DNA of 64,000 nt, taken from Hyphomicrobiales bacterium (GTDB lineage: Bacteria; Pseudomonadota; Alphaproteobacteria; Rhizobiales; Methyloligellaceae). How positions within the stretch are numbered: position 1 is the stretch's first letter; every line of letters starts with the position of its first letter. Where the stretch lies: positions 28,703 through 92,702 of the forward strand of contig JANQLP010000093.1 in the NCBI GenBank assembly GCA_028280515.1, read 5' to 3'. The notes below the pieces were generated by a model. The model was not told the DNA's origin and did no database searches. It was given only the letters and a program-made list of their open reading frames with translations. Positions 56,953 to 64,000 of the stretch are shown here, piece after piece. The position numbers were made by a program, and so were the translations under genes.

Positions 56953-57652
56953 GGCGCAACCGCTCCTCGGCCTCGCGCACCGCTTCGGGTGTGCCGACAT
57001 GCATCCAAACGCCTTCGTGCCGAACGCCATAGGCACGCGCATTCGAAATAGCGCGGTCCCACAGCAGGTTCAGCGAGAACTTGCCCTCCGGCGCATTCCG
57101 GAAGAGCCGGGGATGGGCGATCGAAACGCCGGCAAACACGAAGGGAACATTCTCTCCCTCCTGTCGCCTGCGCAAAAGGCCATGCGCATCCATAACGAAG
57201 TCACCGGCGCCAGAATAGCCAAGCGTCTGCGTCACCGGTGCCAGCAGCAACAGCGTGTCCATGATTTCCGGATCCCAGGCGGCGATCATCTTCTCAAGAC
57301 ACGGCATCCCGCCCTCGATCCAGACCGAGTCCGAGTTGTGAATGAAGAACGGTTCAGGGCCGAGCCCGGGCAGCGCCCGCACAACCCCGCCGCCGGTGTC
57401 GAGCAGAACATCGCGTTCATCCGATATCTCAATCGCTGGTATGGCGCATCCGGCCACATGATCCTCAATCCGGTCGGCCATGTGATGCACGTTGACCACC
57501 GCCCTGGTGACACCCGCGGCCGCGAGACGGGCGAGCACATGATCAAGGAGCGGCTTGCCGGAAAGCGGCACCAACGGCTTGGGAACCGTGTCGGTCAGTG
57601 GCCGCATGCGCGTGCCCAAACCCGCCGCCAGAACCATAGCTGTCTTCGGCAT
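56939..57652 (-). CDS. murU: nucleotidyltransferase, MurNAc-1-phosphate uridylyltransferase type
   Basis: A 237-residue sugar-1-phosphate nucleotidyltransferase. The pyrophosphorylase signature LAAGLGTRMRPLTDTVPKPLVPL is at the N-terminus, with GGGVVRALP and the metal-binding NSDSVW following. The family includes mannose-1-phosphate guanylyltransferases and MurU. MurU is preferred because the upstream gene encodes an AmgK-type kinase, its known partner in the anhydromuropeptide recycling route that makes UDP-MurNAc and bypasses fosfomycin-sensitive MurA. Confidence 0.85.
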   Translation of the reverse strand: MPKTAMVLAAGLGTRMRPLTDTVPKPLVPLSGKPLLDHVLARLAAAGVTRAVVNVHHMADRIEDHVAGCAIPAIEISDERDVLLDTGGGVVRALPGLGPEPFFIHNSDSVWIEGGMPCLEKMIAAWDPEIMDTLLLLAPVTQTLGYSGAGDFVMDAHGLLRRRQEGENVPFVFAGVSIAHPRLFRNAPEGKFSLNLLWDRAISNARAYGVRHEGVWMHVGTPEAVREAEERLRREHA

Positions 57653-57673
57653 CGTTATATCCCTTCCGGTGAC

Positions 57674-59209
57674 TTAAAGCGCCAGTGGCCCGGCGCGCTG
57701 ATCCGCGGGGAGATGCGTGTCGAACCACTCCCGCAATCCGGCAGTCGCGGGATGGCGGAGGCACCGCTCCAGATATTCCGAAACACGCGGGATATGGGCG
57801 AGATAGTCATGCTTGCCGTCCCGTTTTGCGAGCCGCGTAAAAATGCCGAGAATCTTGCAGTTGCGTTGCGCACCGAGCACCGCATATGCGGCCCTGAACG
57901 CCTCTTCGTCAAATTCGGAGCCATCCTGCGCACGCGCGCGACAGTAGTGGTCGAGCAAGCGGTCTTCAAGCTCCGCCGGGATGTCGCGCCGCGCATCCTG
58001 GAGCAGCGAGACCAGATCGTAGGCGGCATGGCCGCGAAGCGCATCCTGAAAATCGATCACGCCGACCCGCCTGATGCCGTCGCGCTCCGGCAACCAAAGC
58101 AGGTTCGGTGAATGAAAGTCACGCAGGACCCAGCCCTCCTCCTGCCCGGCGAGTCCCTCAAGCGCAGGCCTCAGTGCGGCGAGGAAGGCATCCCGTACCG
58201 CGTCGGTTGCCGGCTCCCTGCGGACGGCGGCATAGAACCAGTCGAGCAGCAGCTCGGCCTCGAACTCGAGCGTGGCCTGGTCATATCGCGGGAGCGTGTG
58301 CGCCGTATCTGCGGTGATCGCGAGCAACGCATCCGGCGGCGTTTTCTTGAGATGAACGAGCACGTCCACCGCGGCCTCGTAGAGCGTGCCGAGCGGCGGG
58401 GCGTCCCCTTGTTCGCGCGAGAAGACGCGGTCGCCCAGATCCGCGGTGATGAGAAAACCGTGCTCCAGATCATGGGCATGAATGTGCGGGACGCTCAGTC
58501 CGGCGTTTTCCAATGCCAGCGCGACCGCGACAAACGGTCCGACGTCTTCCGCCAGATGCACGACCTCGCTGTAGGGCTTTCCATCCCTCACCGGCGCGCC
58601 GTCGGGCCGTGCGGGAGAATCCATCAGGATGACCGTCTCGCCCGCCCCCTCAAGACGCGCATAGGCCCGGGTCGACGCGTCGCCCTGCAGGAAGCTGGGG
58701 TGCGCGCCGGCCCACTTTGTCCCCGCGCAAAAGTCCATCATCGCATGAAGGCGGTCGACGCGCGGCCTGCATGCGCCCTGCCCCCTGACCGCCACCGTGC
58801 GCGTTTGCTCGCTTGCGCCGTCGGTGATTGCGATCTCGATGCGATCGACCGGCAGGCGCCCGCGGACACGTTCGGCCCACTCGATCAGGGCGACGCCGTT
58901 ATCGAGCGCATCATCAAGCCCGATCTCCTCCAGCTCATCCGGGTCCTCCAGCCGGTAACAGTCGACATGCACAATCGGCAGACGGCCTTCGGCGTAGTCC
59001 TGCGCAAGCGAAAAGGTGGGGCTGGGGATTTCGAGCGTTTCATCATCATGCACCGCGCGGATGACAGCGCGCGCCAGGGTGGTTTTTCCCGCGCCAAGCT
59101 CTCCCGAAAGCGCGATGACGTCACCGGGCCTGAGCACAAGCGACAGAAAGGCCGCCACGCGACGCATGGCGCCCAGGTCAGCGTTTTCGATGATCCAGTC
59201 GCCGGTCAT
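57674..59209 (-). CDS. tsaE: TsaE-AmgK fusion: tRNA t6A ATPase and amino-sugar kinase
   Basis: A 511-residue two-domain protein. The N-terminal TsaE ATPase (about 1-150) has the P-loop SGELGAGKTT at 35-44 and HVDCYRLE; it supports TsaBD in making t6A37 in tRNA. The C-terminal aminoglycoside-phosphotransferase-like domain (about 165-500) has the catalytic RDFHSPN (Asp364, Asn369) and metal-binding IDFQDA (Asp386), as in the AmgK MurNAc/GlcNAc kinase. It overlaps the divL stop by 4 bp and precedes murU by 21 bp. This fusion is common in Rhizobiales and places AmgK next to MurU. Confidence 0.93.
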   Translation of the reverse strand: MTGDWIIENADLGAMRRVAAFLSLVLRPGDVIALSGELGAGKTTLARAVIRAVHDDETLEIPSPTFSLAQDYAEGRLPIVHVDCYRLEDPDELEEIGLDDALDNGVALIEWAERVRGRLPVDRIEIAITDGASEQTRTVAVRGQGACRPRVDRLHAMMDFCAGTKWAGAHPSFLQGDASTRAYARLEGAGETVILMDSPARPDGAPVRDGKPYSEVVHLAEDVGPFVAVALALENAGLSVPHIHAHDLEHGFLITADLGDRVFSREQGDAPPLGTLYEAAVDVLVHLKKTPPDALLAITADTAHTLPRYDQATLEFEAELLLDWFYAAVRREPATDAVRDAFLAALRPALEGLAGQEEGWVLRDFHSPNLLWLPERDGIRRVGVIDFQDALRGHAAYDLVSLLQDARRDIPAELEDRLLDHYCRARAQDGSEFDEEAFRAAYAVLGAQRNCKILGIFTRLAKRDGKHDYLAHIPRVSEYLERCLRHPATAGLREWFDTHLPADQRAGPLAL

Positions 59210-61749
59210 CCGGCCGCGGCGGCGGGCGGCACGTCCGAACTCGGGCTGTCCAGTTCGACGCCATCGGTGCCGCGCGCGTGTGGTACGAGGCCTTCCTGCT
59301 GCCTGAGCGGAAGGAACAGCGTCACCGTGGTACCGACGCCAGGCGTGGAATTGAGCGCGACGCTGCCGCCGTGAAGCTCAACCAGGTTCTTGACGATCGT
59401 CAGGCCAAGGCCCGCGCCGCGATGGCGTGATCCGAGCGGGCGGGTCTCAAATCTGTCGAAAGCGCTTTCCTGATAATCCTCGGGAATGCCCCGGCCCTCG
59501 TCCTCGACGCTGATTGCGATCATGTCATCCTCTCGCCGGCAGTCGATGGCAATCCGCCCGCCCGCCTCGGAGAACCCGACCGCGTTGGACAACAGGTTGA
59601 ACAAGGCCTGGGTCACGCGCTTTTCATCGGCGATGAACTCGCGCGCGTCATCGCCAACGCGGACCTGCAGGTCCAGGCCACCCTGCTTGACGCGCTCCTG
59701 CACGCCCGCGACGGCGGCTCCGATCACGTCGTCTGCGCTCACATGGGTGAGCGACAGCTCCAGGGTTCCCGCATCGATGGTCGTCAGATCCAGAATATCG
59801 TTCACGATCGCCAGCAGTGCGTCGGACGAGGTCTGGATGTCGCCGAGATACTCCTGCTGCCGCCCGTTCAATTCGCCGGTGCGCTGGCTCGCAAGCAACT
59901 GGGTGAAGCCGATGATATTGGTGAGCGGCGTCCGCAACTCGTACGAAACGTGCGAGATAAATGCGCTCTTGAGCCGGTCGGCCGCGACCAGCGCCTCGTT
60001 GCGGTCGATCAGCGCGTTTTCGACGCGCTTCGAATCGGTGATGTCGAGGTAGGTGAGCAGCGTTGCGCCGTCGGGCAGCGGCAAGCCGGCATAGGCGAGA
60101 ATGCTGCCATCGGGCCGCGTCAGCGTGCCCTGGAGCGAGCCGCGCTCGTCATCGATCCCCGTAATCGCACGTTTCACCTCATCCCAGGCCGCATCCTCGT
60201 CGAGCAAGACCCGGCACCAATTGATGACCTCATCGATGTGAGGTTCGCCTGCAAGCGCATCTACGCTCAGTTTCCAGATGCTCGCAAACGCGGGGTTGAA
60301 GAGCTTCAGGCGGCCGTCCGTGCCAAACACCGCCACGCCCTCGCGCAAATGATCGAGCGTTTCCTTCTGAACATGGATAAGTGCGTTGTAGCGGCTCTTG
60401 AGCGCCAGTTGCTCGGTGATGTTGTCATACAGGAACGTTGCGCTGCCGTCGGCGGCGTGATTGGCGACGACGTGGATGGTTCGCCCGTCCGGCAAATGCC
60501 ACGAACTTTCCCGGGACGGTCCCGCATCCTGTTCGCCAAGCTGTTTCTGCTTCCACGCACGGTAATCCGCCTCTTCCGGCAGGCAGCGTTGCCGGCGCAA
60601 CGTGTCCAGGATTTCGCCGTTGGCCGGACGCGTCGCAAGCCAGGCCTCGTCGAGGCTCCAGAGATCGATGAACGCCTGGTTGCAATACTGCAGGCGCTGG
60701 TCCGGCGCGAATATCGCGACTGCCGTGGCAATCCGGTCCAGAGTGCGCTTGTGTTCCTCGAACCGCTGGCTCAGCGCGCTTTCCGCCGTCTCGAGCGCCG
60801 CCACATCGATCGCGATTCCCGCGCTTGCCGCTCCGATCGGTCTGGCAATGACATCGTAGGCGCGGCGCTCTCCCGATATGACGGCATGGATGCGCCGCTT
60901 ATGACCCCTTCCTTCCCTCAGGTCCTTCTCCGCCGCTTGACGCTGACGGCTGCTCAGGAACTCGAGCTGCTGTTGGCACACGGCCATGGAATGCTGCGCA
61001 TCGACCGCCGAGGCGTAAGCGCGATTGACCCAAGACAGGCGACCTTCGGCATCGCGAAACCAGACGGGCATGGGCAGGGAATCATAAAGCGTGCGTGCGG
61101 CATCGATATCCTTGGCTATCTCGTCGGGCTTGTGCCCGGCATCAGCCGCCGGCCCGCTGACGTTCGACACATCACGGAACGTCAGAACCGCCTCGGTTCC
61201 GGTTGCCCGGCCGGCCGCCAGCAGCCTTGCACCCGATGCCGTCTCGATGGTCAGCGAAATCCGCTCTCCCGCCTCCAGCAAGGCGGGCACCCGCTCCCGA
61301 AGTGCCTGGGCCGATTGCGCCTCGAGCCATGCGTCGAATCGCAGCAGCGCGTCTGCGCTTGAGGGCACGCATAGCGACGGATCGAGCGTGGCGGCGGCAA
61401 GTACCGGGCTGCCTCCCGCACGCCAATGGATCAGCACCTGAGGTTCCGCAGCGGTCAGGGCCCGGAAGGAAGCTTTCTCTGTCTCCAGCGCCATGGCGGA
61501 ATCGCGCGCGTGTTTTTCGGCGGCGCTGGCACGGCGCGCGGCGCGCAAGAAGTAACCTCCGGCGACGACCGCAAACACGATGCTTCCGGCAAACACGCCG
61601 ATCAGAAGGAGTGTGCGCGCGTCAAGTCCGGCGTCCGGCATGGCCGCGAGCACATCCGCCGCGGCGGGCCGGGAAAGGGCCACCGTGACAAACAGAAACA
61701 ACAGGCCTCCAGCCTTAAGAATGTCCCTCGGCAAAGCGCCGGCAAGCAT
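59206..61749 (-). CDS. divL: DivL-type tyrosine pseudokinase of cell-cycle control
   Basis: About 847 residues. An N-terminal hydrophobic anchor region has two helices (about 10-30 and 47-68); several PAS-like domains follow (about 215-320, 330-455, 460-575), then a DHp helix and an HATPase domain (to about 830) with N box NLLSNAV and GAGLGLTIVKNLVELHGG. In the H-box the phosphoacceptor His is replaced by tyrosine (VSYELRTPL, Tyr603), the hallmark of Caulobacter DivL, which controls CckA/CtrA with DivK. ATG at 61749 has GGAG 8 bases upstream; GTG at 61785 is an alternative. It is followed by tsaE as in Caulobacter. Confidence 0.92.
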   Translation of the reverse strand: MLAGALPRDILKAGGLLFLFVTVALSRPAAADVLAAMPDAGLDARTLLLIGVFAGSIVFAVVAGGYFLRAARRASAAEKHARDSAMALETEKASFRALTAAEPQVLIHWRAGGSPVLAAATLDPSLCVPSSADALLRFDAWLEAQSAQALRERVPALLEAGERISLTIETASGARLLAAGRATGTEAVLTFRDVSNVSGPAADAGHKPDEIAKDIDAARTLYDSLPMPVWFRDAEGRLSWVNRAYASAVDAQHSMAVCQQQLEFLSSRQRQAAEKDLREGRGHKRRIHAVISGERRAYDVIARPIGAASAGIAIDVAALETAESALSQRFEEHKRTLDRIATAVAIFAPDQRLQYCNQAFIDLWSLDEAWLATRPANGEILDTLRRQRCLPEEADYRAWKQKQLGEQDAGPSRESSWHLPDGRTIHVVANHAADGSATFLYDNITEQLALKSRYNALIHVQKETLDHLREGVAVFGTDGRLKLFNPAFASIWKLSVDALAGEPHIDEVINWCRVLLDEDAAWDEVKRAITGIDDERGSLQGTLTRPDGSILAYAGLPLPDGATLLTYLDITDSKRVENALIDRNEALVAADRLKSAFISHVSYELRTPLTNIIGFTQLLASQRTGELNGRQQEYLGDIQTSSDALLAIVNDILDLTTIDAGTLELSLTHVSADDVIGAAVAGVQERVKQGGLDLQVRVGDDAREFIADEKRVTQALFNLLSNAVGFSEAGGRIAIDCRREDDMIAISVEDEGRGIPEDYQESAFDRFETRPLGSRHRGAGLGLTIVKNLVELHGGSVALNSTPGVGTTVTLFLPLRQQEGLVPHARGTDGVELDSPSSDVPPAAAAG

Positions 61750-61785
61750 CGCGTCCGCTCCAGGCAACCCCCGTGTGGTCTGCAC

Positions 61786-62103
61786 GCGCCCTCAATTCAC
61801 GCAGCAAAAACCCGGTAAAGACGTGCATGGACCGGTCGATCGGGCGAATCACCCATAGATTACCCGGATCGTGAGTCGTTGCCCACCGCGCGATAGCGCC
61901 GACAGCCTTGGCGCTCTTTAGCCGGAGAAGTCGCGAATTTACTTCAGAAAGCCAGACGAATTGCAGAAGGGCAAAAATACAACCGTAAGTTATTATCAAA
62001 TATTTAATCAAGTTTATGTATTTTCCAACTTACAGGAAATCAAGCTGAACATAGTACTAAAAAGGGCGCCACTTGCGCGCTCAAAATAAAAAAGAGGCGG
62101 TCT
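61786..62103. other. AT-rich divergent gap between divL and the heme chemoreceptor gene
   Basis: A 318-bp gap. It is markedly AT-rich from about 61,960 to 62,060, unlike the surroundings. It contains a short inverted repeat GTAAGTT (61985-61991)/AACTTAC (62027-62033). It probably holds the promoters of both genes; no individual -10/-35 pair is convincing. A 98-codon frame on the minus strand here starts with TTG and is not supported. Confidence 0.4.
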
Positions 62104-63909
62104 ATGACGACTTCCGACGCCACGTCCGGCAAAGGGCTATCCAGCAAACTCAGAGCATGGAGATCCGACGGCCAGTCGACCGTTGCCTGGCGTCTTATCC
62201 TGCCCGTCCCCATTGCAGCGGCTGCCGGCATTGCGGTGATGGCTTTTATCGTGCCGAACATCACCGCAGGCAACGCCCGGGACCAAGCCGTCCGGCAGGG
62301 ACAGCAAATAGCCGGTCAGTACAAGGTCATACGTGGTTACTACACCAAAAACGTGATCGACAAGGTTCTCAACACAAACGACCTCAACCCGATGGTCAAC
62401 CACAAGAACGAACCTGACGGCATACCCCTGCCGGCGACATTCATTCACGACATCGGCGCGCTGCTGTCAAAGGAAGACACGAACCTCAACCTGTATAGCG
62501 CGTTCCCCTTTCCTAACCGCCAGGAACGCCGGCTTGACGAGTTTCAGCGCCAAGCGTGGGACTATCTCAGTAAGAACCCTGATCAGGTTTATGCCCAGCA
62601 ACAGTCGCGTGACGGCCAGGAAGTGATGCGCGTCGCGATCGCCGACAAGATGGTCGCGCAGGGTTGCGTCAACTGCCATAACTCACATCCAGGTTCGCCA
62701 AAGACGGACTGGAACCTCGGTGATGTACGAGGTGTCCTGGAAGTCTCAAGCCCGATCACACCCCAGTTGGCGGCGGGCGCGGCGCTCAGCAACAAGTTGA
62801 TTTTCGGCGCGATTGTCGGTGGACTCATCCTCAGTCTGATTACCTACTTCGGAGTCAAGGCCGTTACGGGACCGCTCTTCAGAATGGTTGGATTGATGAA
62901 GCGGCTGGCGAACGGCGAGACCGAAATAGACATACCGGACCGCGCGCGGCGCGACGAAATCGGCTCGATGGCAAATGCGCTCGACATCTTTCGAAAAAAA
63001 GGTGAAGAGCGGCGCGCTCTTGAAAGCCAGCGCGATTGCGAGGCCACCGCCAAAAGCCTGAGAGCGGAGCAAATTGATGACCTTACCGGGCAATTCGAAA
63101 AACTCATGGACCGCGTGATTGGGTCCTGCAACACCGTTTCCGCAAACATCAGGCAACATGCGGAGAAGATGGCTGGCGCGGCACACACAACCTCTGAGAA
63201 AACCAATGTCATATCGGAGCAGTCCGCTTCGACGACCCAGAATGCACAGGTCGTTGCAGGCGCAGCCGAAGAACTCACGTCTTCAATAAACGAAATAGCC
63301 GAGCAGGTGGGACACGCCACAAGTTCTGCCGGTTCGGCGGTGGAAAAGGCCGACATCGCCAATCAGCAGGTTGACGGTCTCGCAGGTGCAGCCAACCGCA
63401 TCGGCGAAGTCATCACAATGATCACGGACATCGCCGAACAGACGAACCTGCTTGCACTCAACGCGACGATCGAGGCCGCGCGCGCGGGCGACGCCGGCAA
63501 GGGATTCGCCGTTGTCGCTTCGGAGGTAAAGGAGCTTGCTTCGCAGACTGCCCGGGCCACGGACGATATCGTGCAACAGGTTTCCGAAATACAGGATGCC
63601 ACCAGCGATGCGGTGGGCGCCATTGGCGACATCAGCACGACCATCCGGGACCTGAACCAGATTGCGTCGAGCATTGCTTCCGCCGTTCAGGAACAGGAGG
63701 CTGCGACCCGCGAGATCGCGTCAAGTATTGACCGCACCGCTCAATCCAGTGAGGCGGTGAGTGAAAACATCGCCGAAGTCAAAGTAGCGGCAGGTGAAAC
63801 CGACGCGGCGGCAAGCGAGGTCCTCAACGACTCGCAAGCACTGCTCAAGGAGGTTACGGCGCTCAAGGAAGAGGTCGACACCTTCCTGGAGGCAGTCAAG
63901 GCCGCCTAG
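62104..63909 (+). CDS. methyl-accepting chemotaxis protein with periplasmic c-type heme (Tll0287/DUF3365-like) sensor
   Basis: A 601-residue membrane receptor. The first helix (about 29-53) is followed by a periplasmic DUF3365/Tll0287-like domain (about 55-225), a second helix (about 232-252), HAMP (about 252-305) and an MCP signalling domain with the tip [21 protein letters not shown]. The sensor domain has CVNCH at residues 188-192, the covalent heme attachment motif, so it probably binds heme c and senses redox, oxygen or NO. Its TAG stop is the start of the downstream palindrome. A single gene, not next to a che operon. Confidence 0.9.
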   Translation: MTTSDATSGKGLSSKLRAWRSDGQSTVAWRLILPVPIAAAAGIAVMAFIVPNITAGNARDQAVRQGQQIAGQYKVIRGYYTKNVIDKVLNTNDLNPMVNHKNEPDGIPLPATFIHDIGALLSKEDTNLNLYSAFPFPNRQERRLDEFQRQAWDYLSKNPDQVYAQQQSRDGQEVMRVAIADKMVAQGCVNCHNSHPGSPKTDWNLGDVRGVLEVSSPITPQLAAGAALSNKLIFGAIVGGLILSLITYFGVKAVTGPLFRMVGLMKRLANGETEIDIPDRARRDEIGSMANALDIFRKKGEERRALESQRDCEATAKSLRAEQIDDLTGQFEKLMDRVIGSCNTVSANIRQHAEKMAGAAHTTSEKTNVISEQSASTTQNAQVVAGAAEELTSSINEIAEQVGHATSSAGSAVEKADIANQQVDGLAGAANRIGEVITMITDIAEQTNLLALNATIEAARAGDAGKGFAVVASEVKELASQTARATDDIVQQVSEIQDATSDAVGAIGDISTTIRDLNQIASSIASAVQEQEAATREIASSIDRTAQSSEAVSENIAEVKVAAGETDAAASEVLNDSQALLKEVTALKEEVDTFLEAVKAA

Positions 63910-63967
63910 AGCAAAATCCGATTAGGTTGACTCACCCTGTTTCAACCTAATCGGATAAATTTGCTCT
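63908..63967. repeat. palindromic intergenic element after the chemoreceptor gene
   Basis: AGAGCAAA (63908-63915) pairs with TTTGCTCT (63960-63967), and TCCGATTAGGTTGA (63917-63930) with TCAACCTAATCGGA (63942-63955), making a long imperfect hairpin that can act as a terminator. The left end supplies the stop codon of the preceding gene. Its start (CTAGAGC) is the same as that of the element at 3310-3530. Confidence 0.7.
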
Positions 63968-63981
63968 ATATCTTTAAGTGT

Positions 63982-64000
63982 TAGAGCATCTTTATGCGTT
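63982..64000. repeat. start of another AGAGCAT-type repeat, cut by the window end
   Basis: TAGAGCATCTTTATGCG begins like the widespread rhizobial AGAGCAT intergenic palindromes. Only 19 bases are visible, so the pairing arm cannot be checked. Confidence 0.25.

Noticed and set aside
61715..62011. 98-codon minus-strand frame between divL and the chemoreceptor gene
   Set aside because: TTG start, no ribosome-binding site, overlaps the divL start region in another frame, no family recognised.

Overview
The window reads as a chromosomal segment of a GC-rich alphaproteobacterium, most likely of the Hyphomicrobiales (Rhizobiales). The evidence is the gene order, in particular lptC/lptB-rpoN-hpf-ptsN followed by hsp20/DUF1150, and the block aroA-cmk-rpsA-sppA-ihfB-lapA-trpF-trpB-trpA-accD-folC-trxA-addA-addB-murU-tsaE/amgK-divL. 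A divL-type kinase carrying tyrosine at the phosphoacceptor site and a class II aroA also fit. No phage, insertion sequence with a transposase, CRISPR array or rRNA operon is visible.

Region 1 (about 1-14,800) is the accessory part. It starts with a three-gene overlapping minus-strand operon (carboxymuconolactone decarboxylase family, 3-hydroxyisobutyrate dehydrogenase family, metallo-beta-lactamase-fold hydrolase), a divergent EamA transporter and a 221-bp nested palindrome. Next comes a minus-strand ABC importer of the 2-aminoethylphosphonate type (binding protein, ATPase, double permease), with a terminator placed just after the binding-protein gene. A divergent LysR regulator with a clean operator/promoter follows, then a second EamA transporter and a 56-residue membrane protein. 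The convergent operon encodes an aldehyde dehydrogenase, an iron-containing alcohol dehydrogenase and a dimethylglycine-dehydrogenase-like flavoprotein, all joined by ATGA overlaps. Together these look like uptake and oxidation of a small organic nitrogen or phosphonate compound. The substrate cannot be read from sequence, and no C-P bond-cleaving enzyme is present.

Region 2 (about 14,970-20,340) is the infC-rpmI-rplT-pheS-pheT translation cluster on the minus strand. infC uses a rare ATC start, and a GrpB-family gene is wedged between pheS and pheT. Region 3 (about 20,470-29,120) is mixed housekeeping: glycosyltransferase, alpha/beta hydrolase, queG, GST, uppP, an NDUFA9-like protein, tRNA-Leu(CAG) and a short RNase D.

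Region 4 (about 29,270-38,340) holds LPS export (an LptC-LptA-LptA single polypeptide, then LptB), rpoN, hpf, ptsN, the small heat-shock gene with DUF1150, a soluble double-PAS chemoreceptor, tRNA-Ala(GGC) and a FYDLN-acid protein. Region 5 (about 38,540-61,750) is the conserved core block named above. It covers shikimate and tryptophan synthesis, ribosomal protein S1, fatty acid and folate synthesis, AddAB recombination, peptidoglycan recycling (AmgK/MurU) and cell-cycle signalling (DivL). Region 6 (62,104-64,000) is a membrane chemoreceptor with a c-type heme motif, followed by intergenic palindromes.
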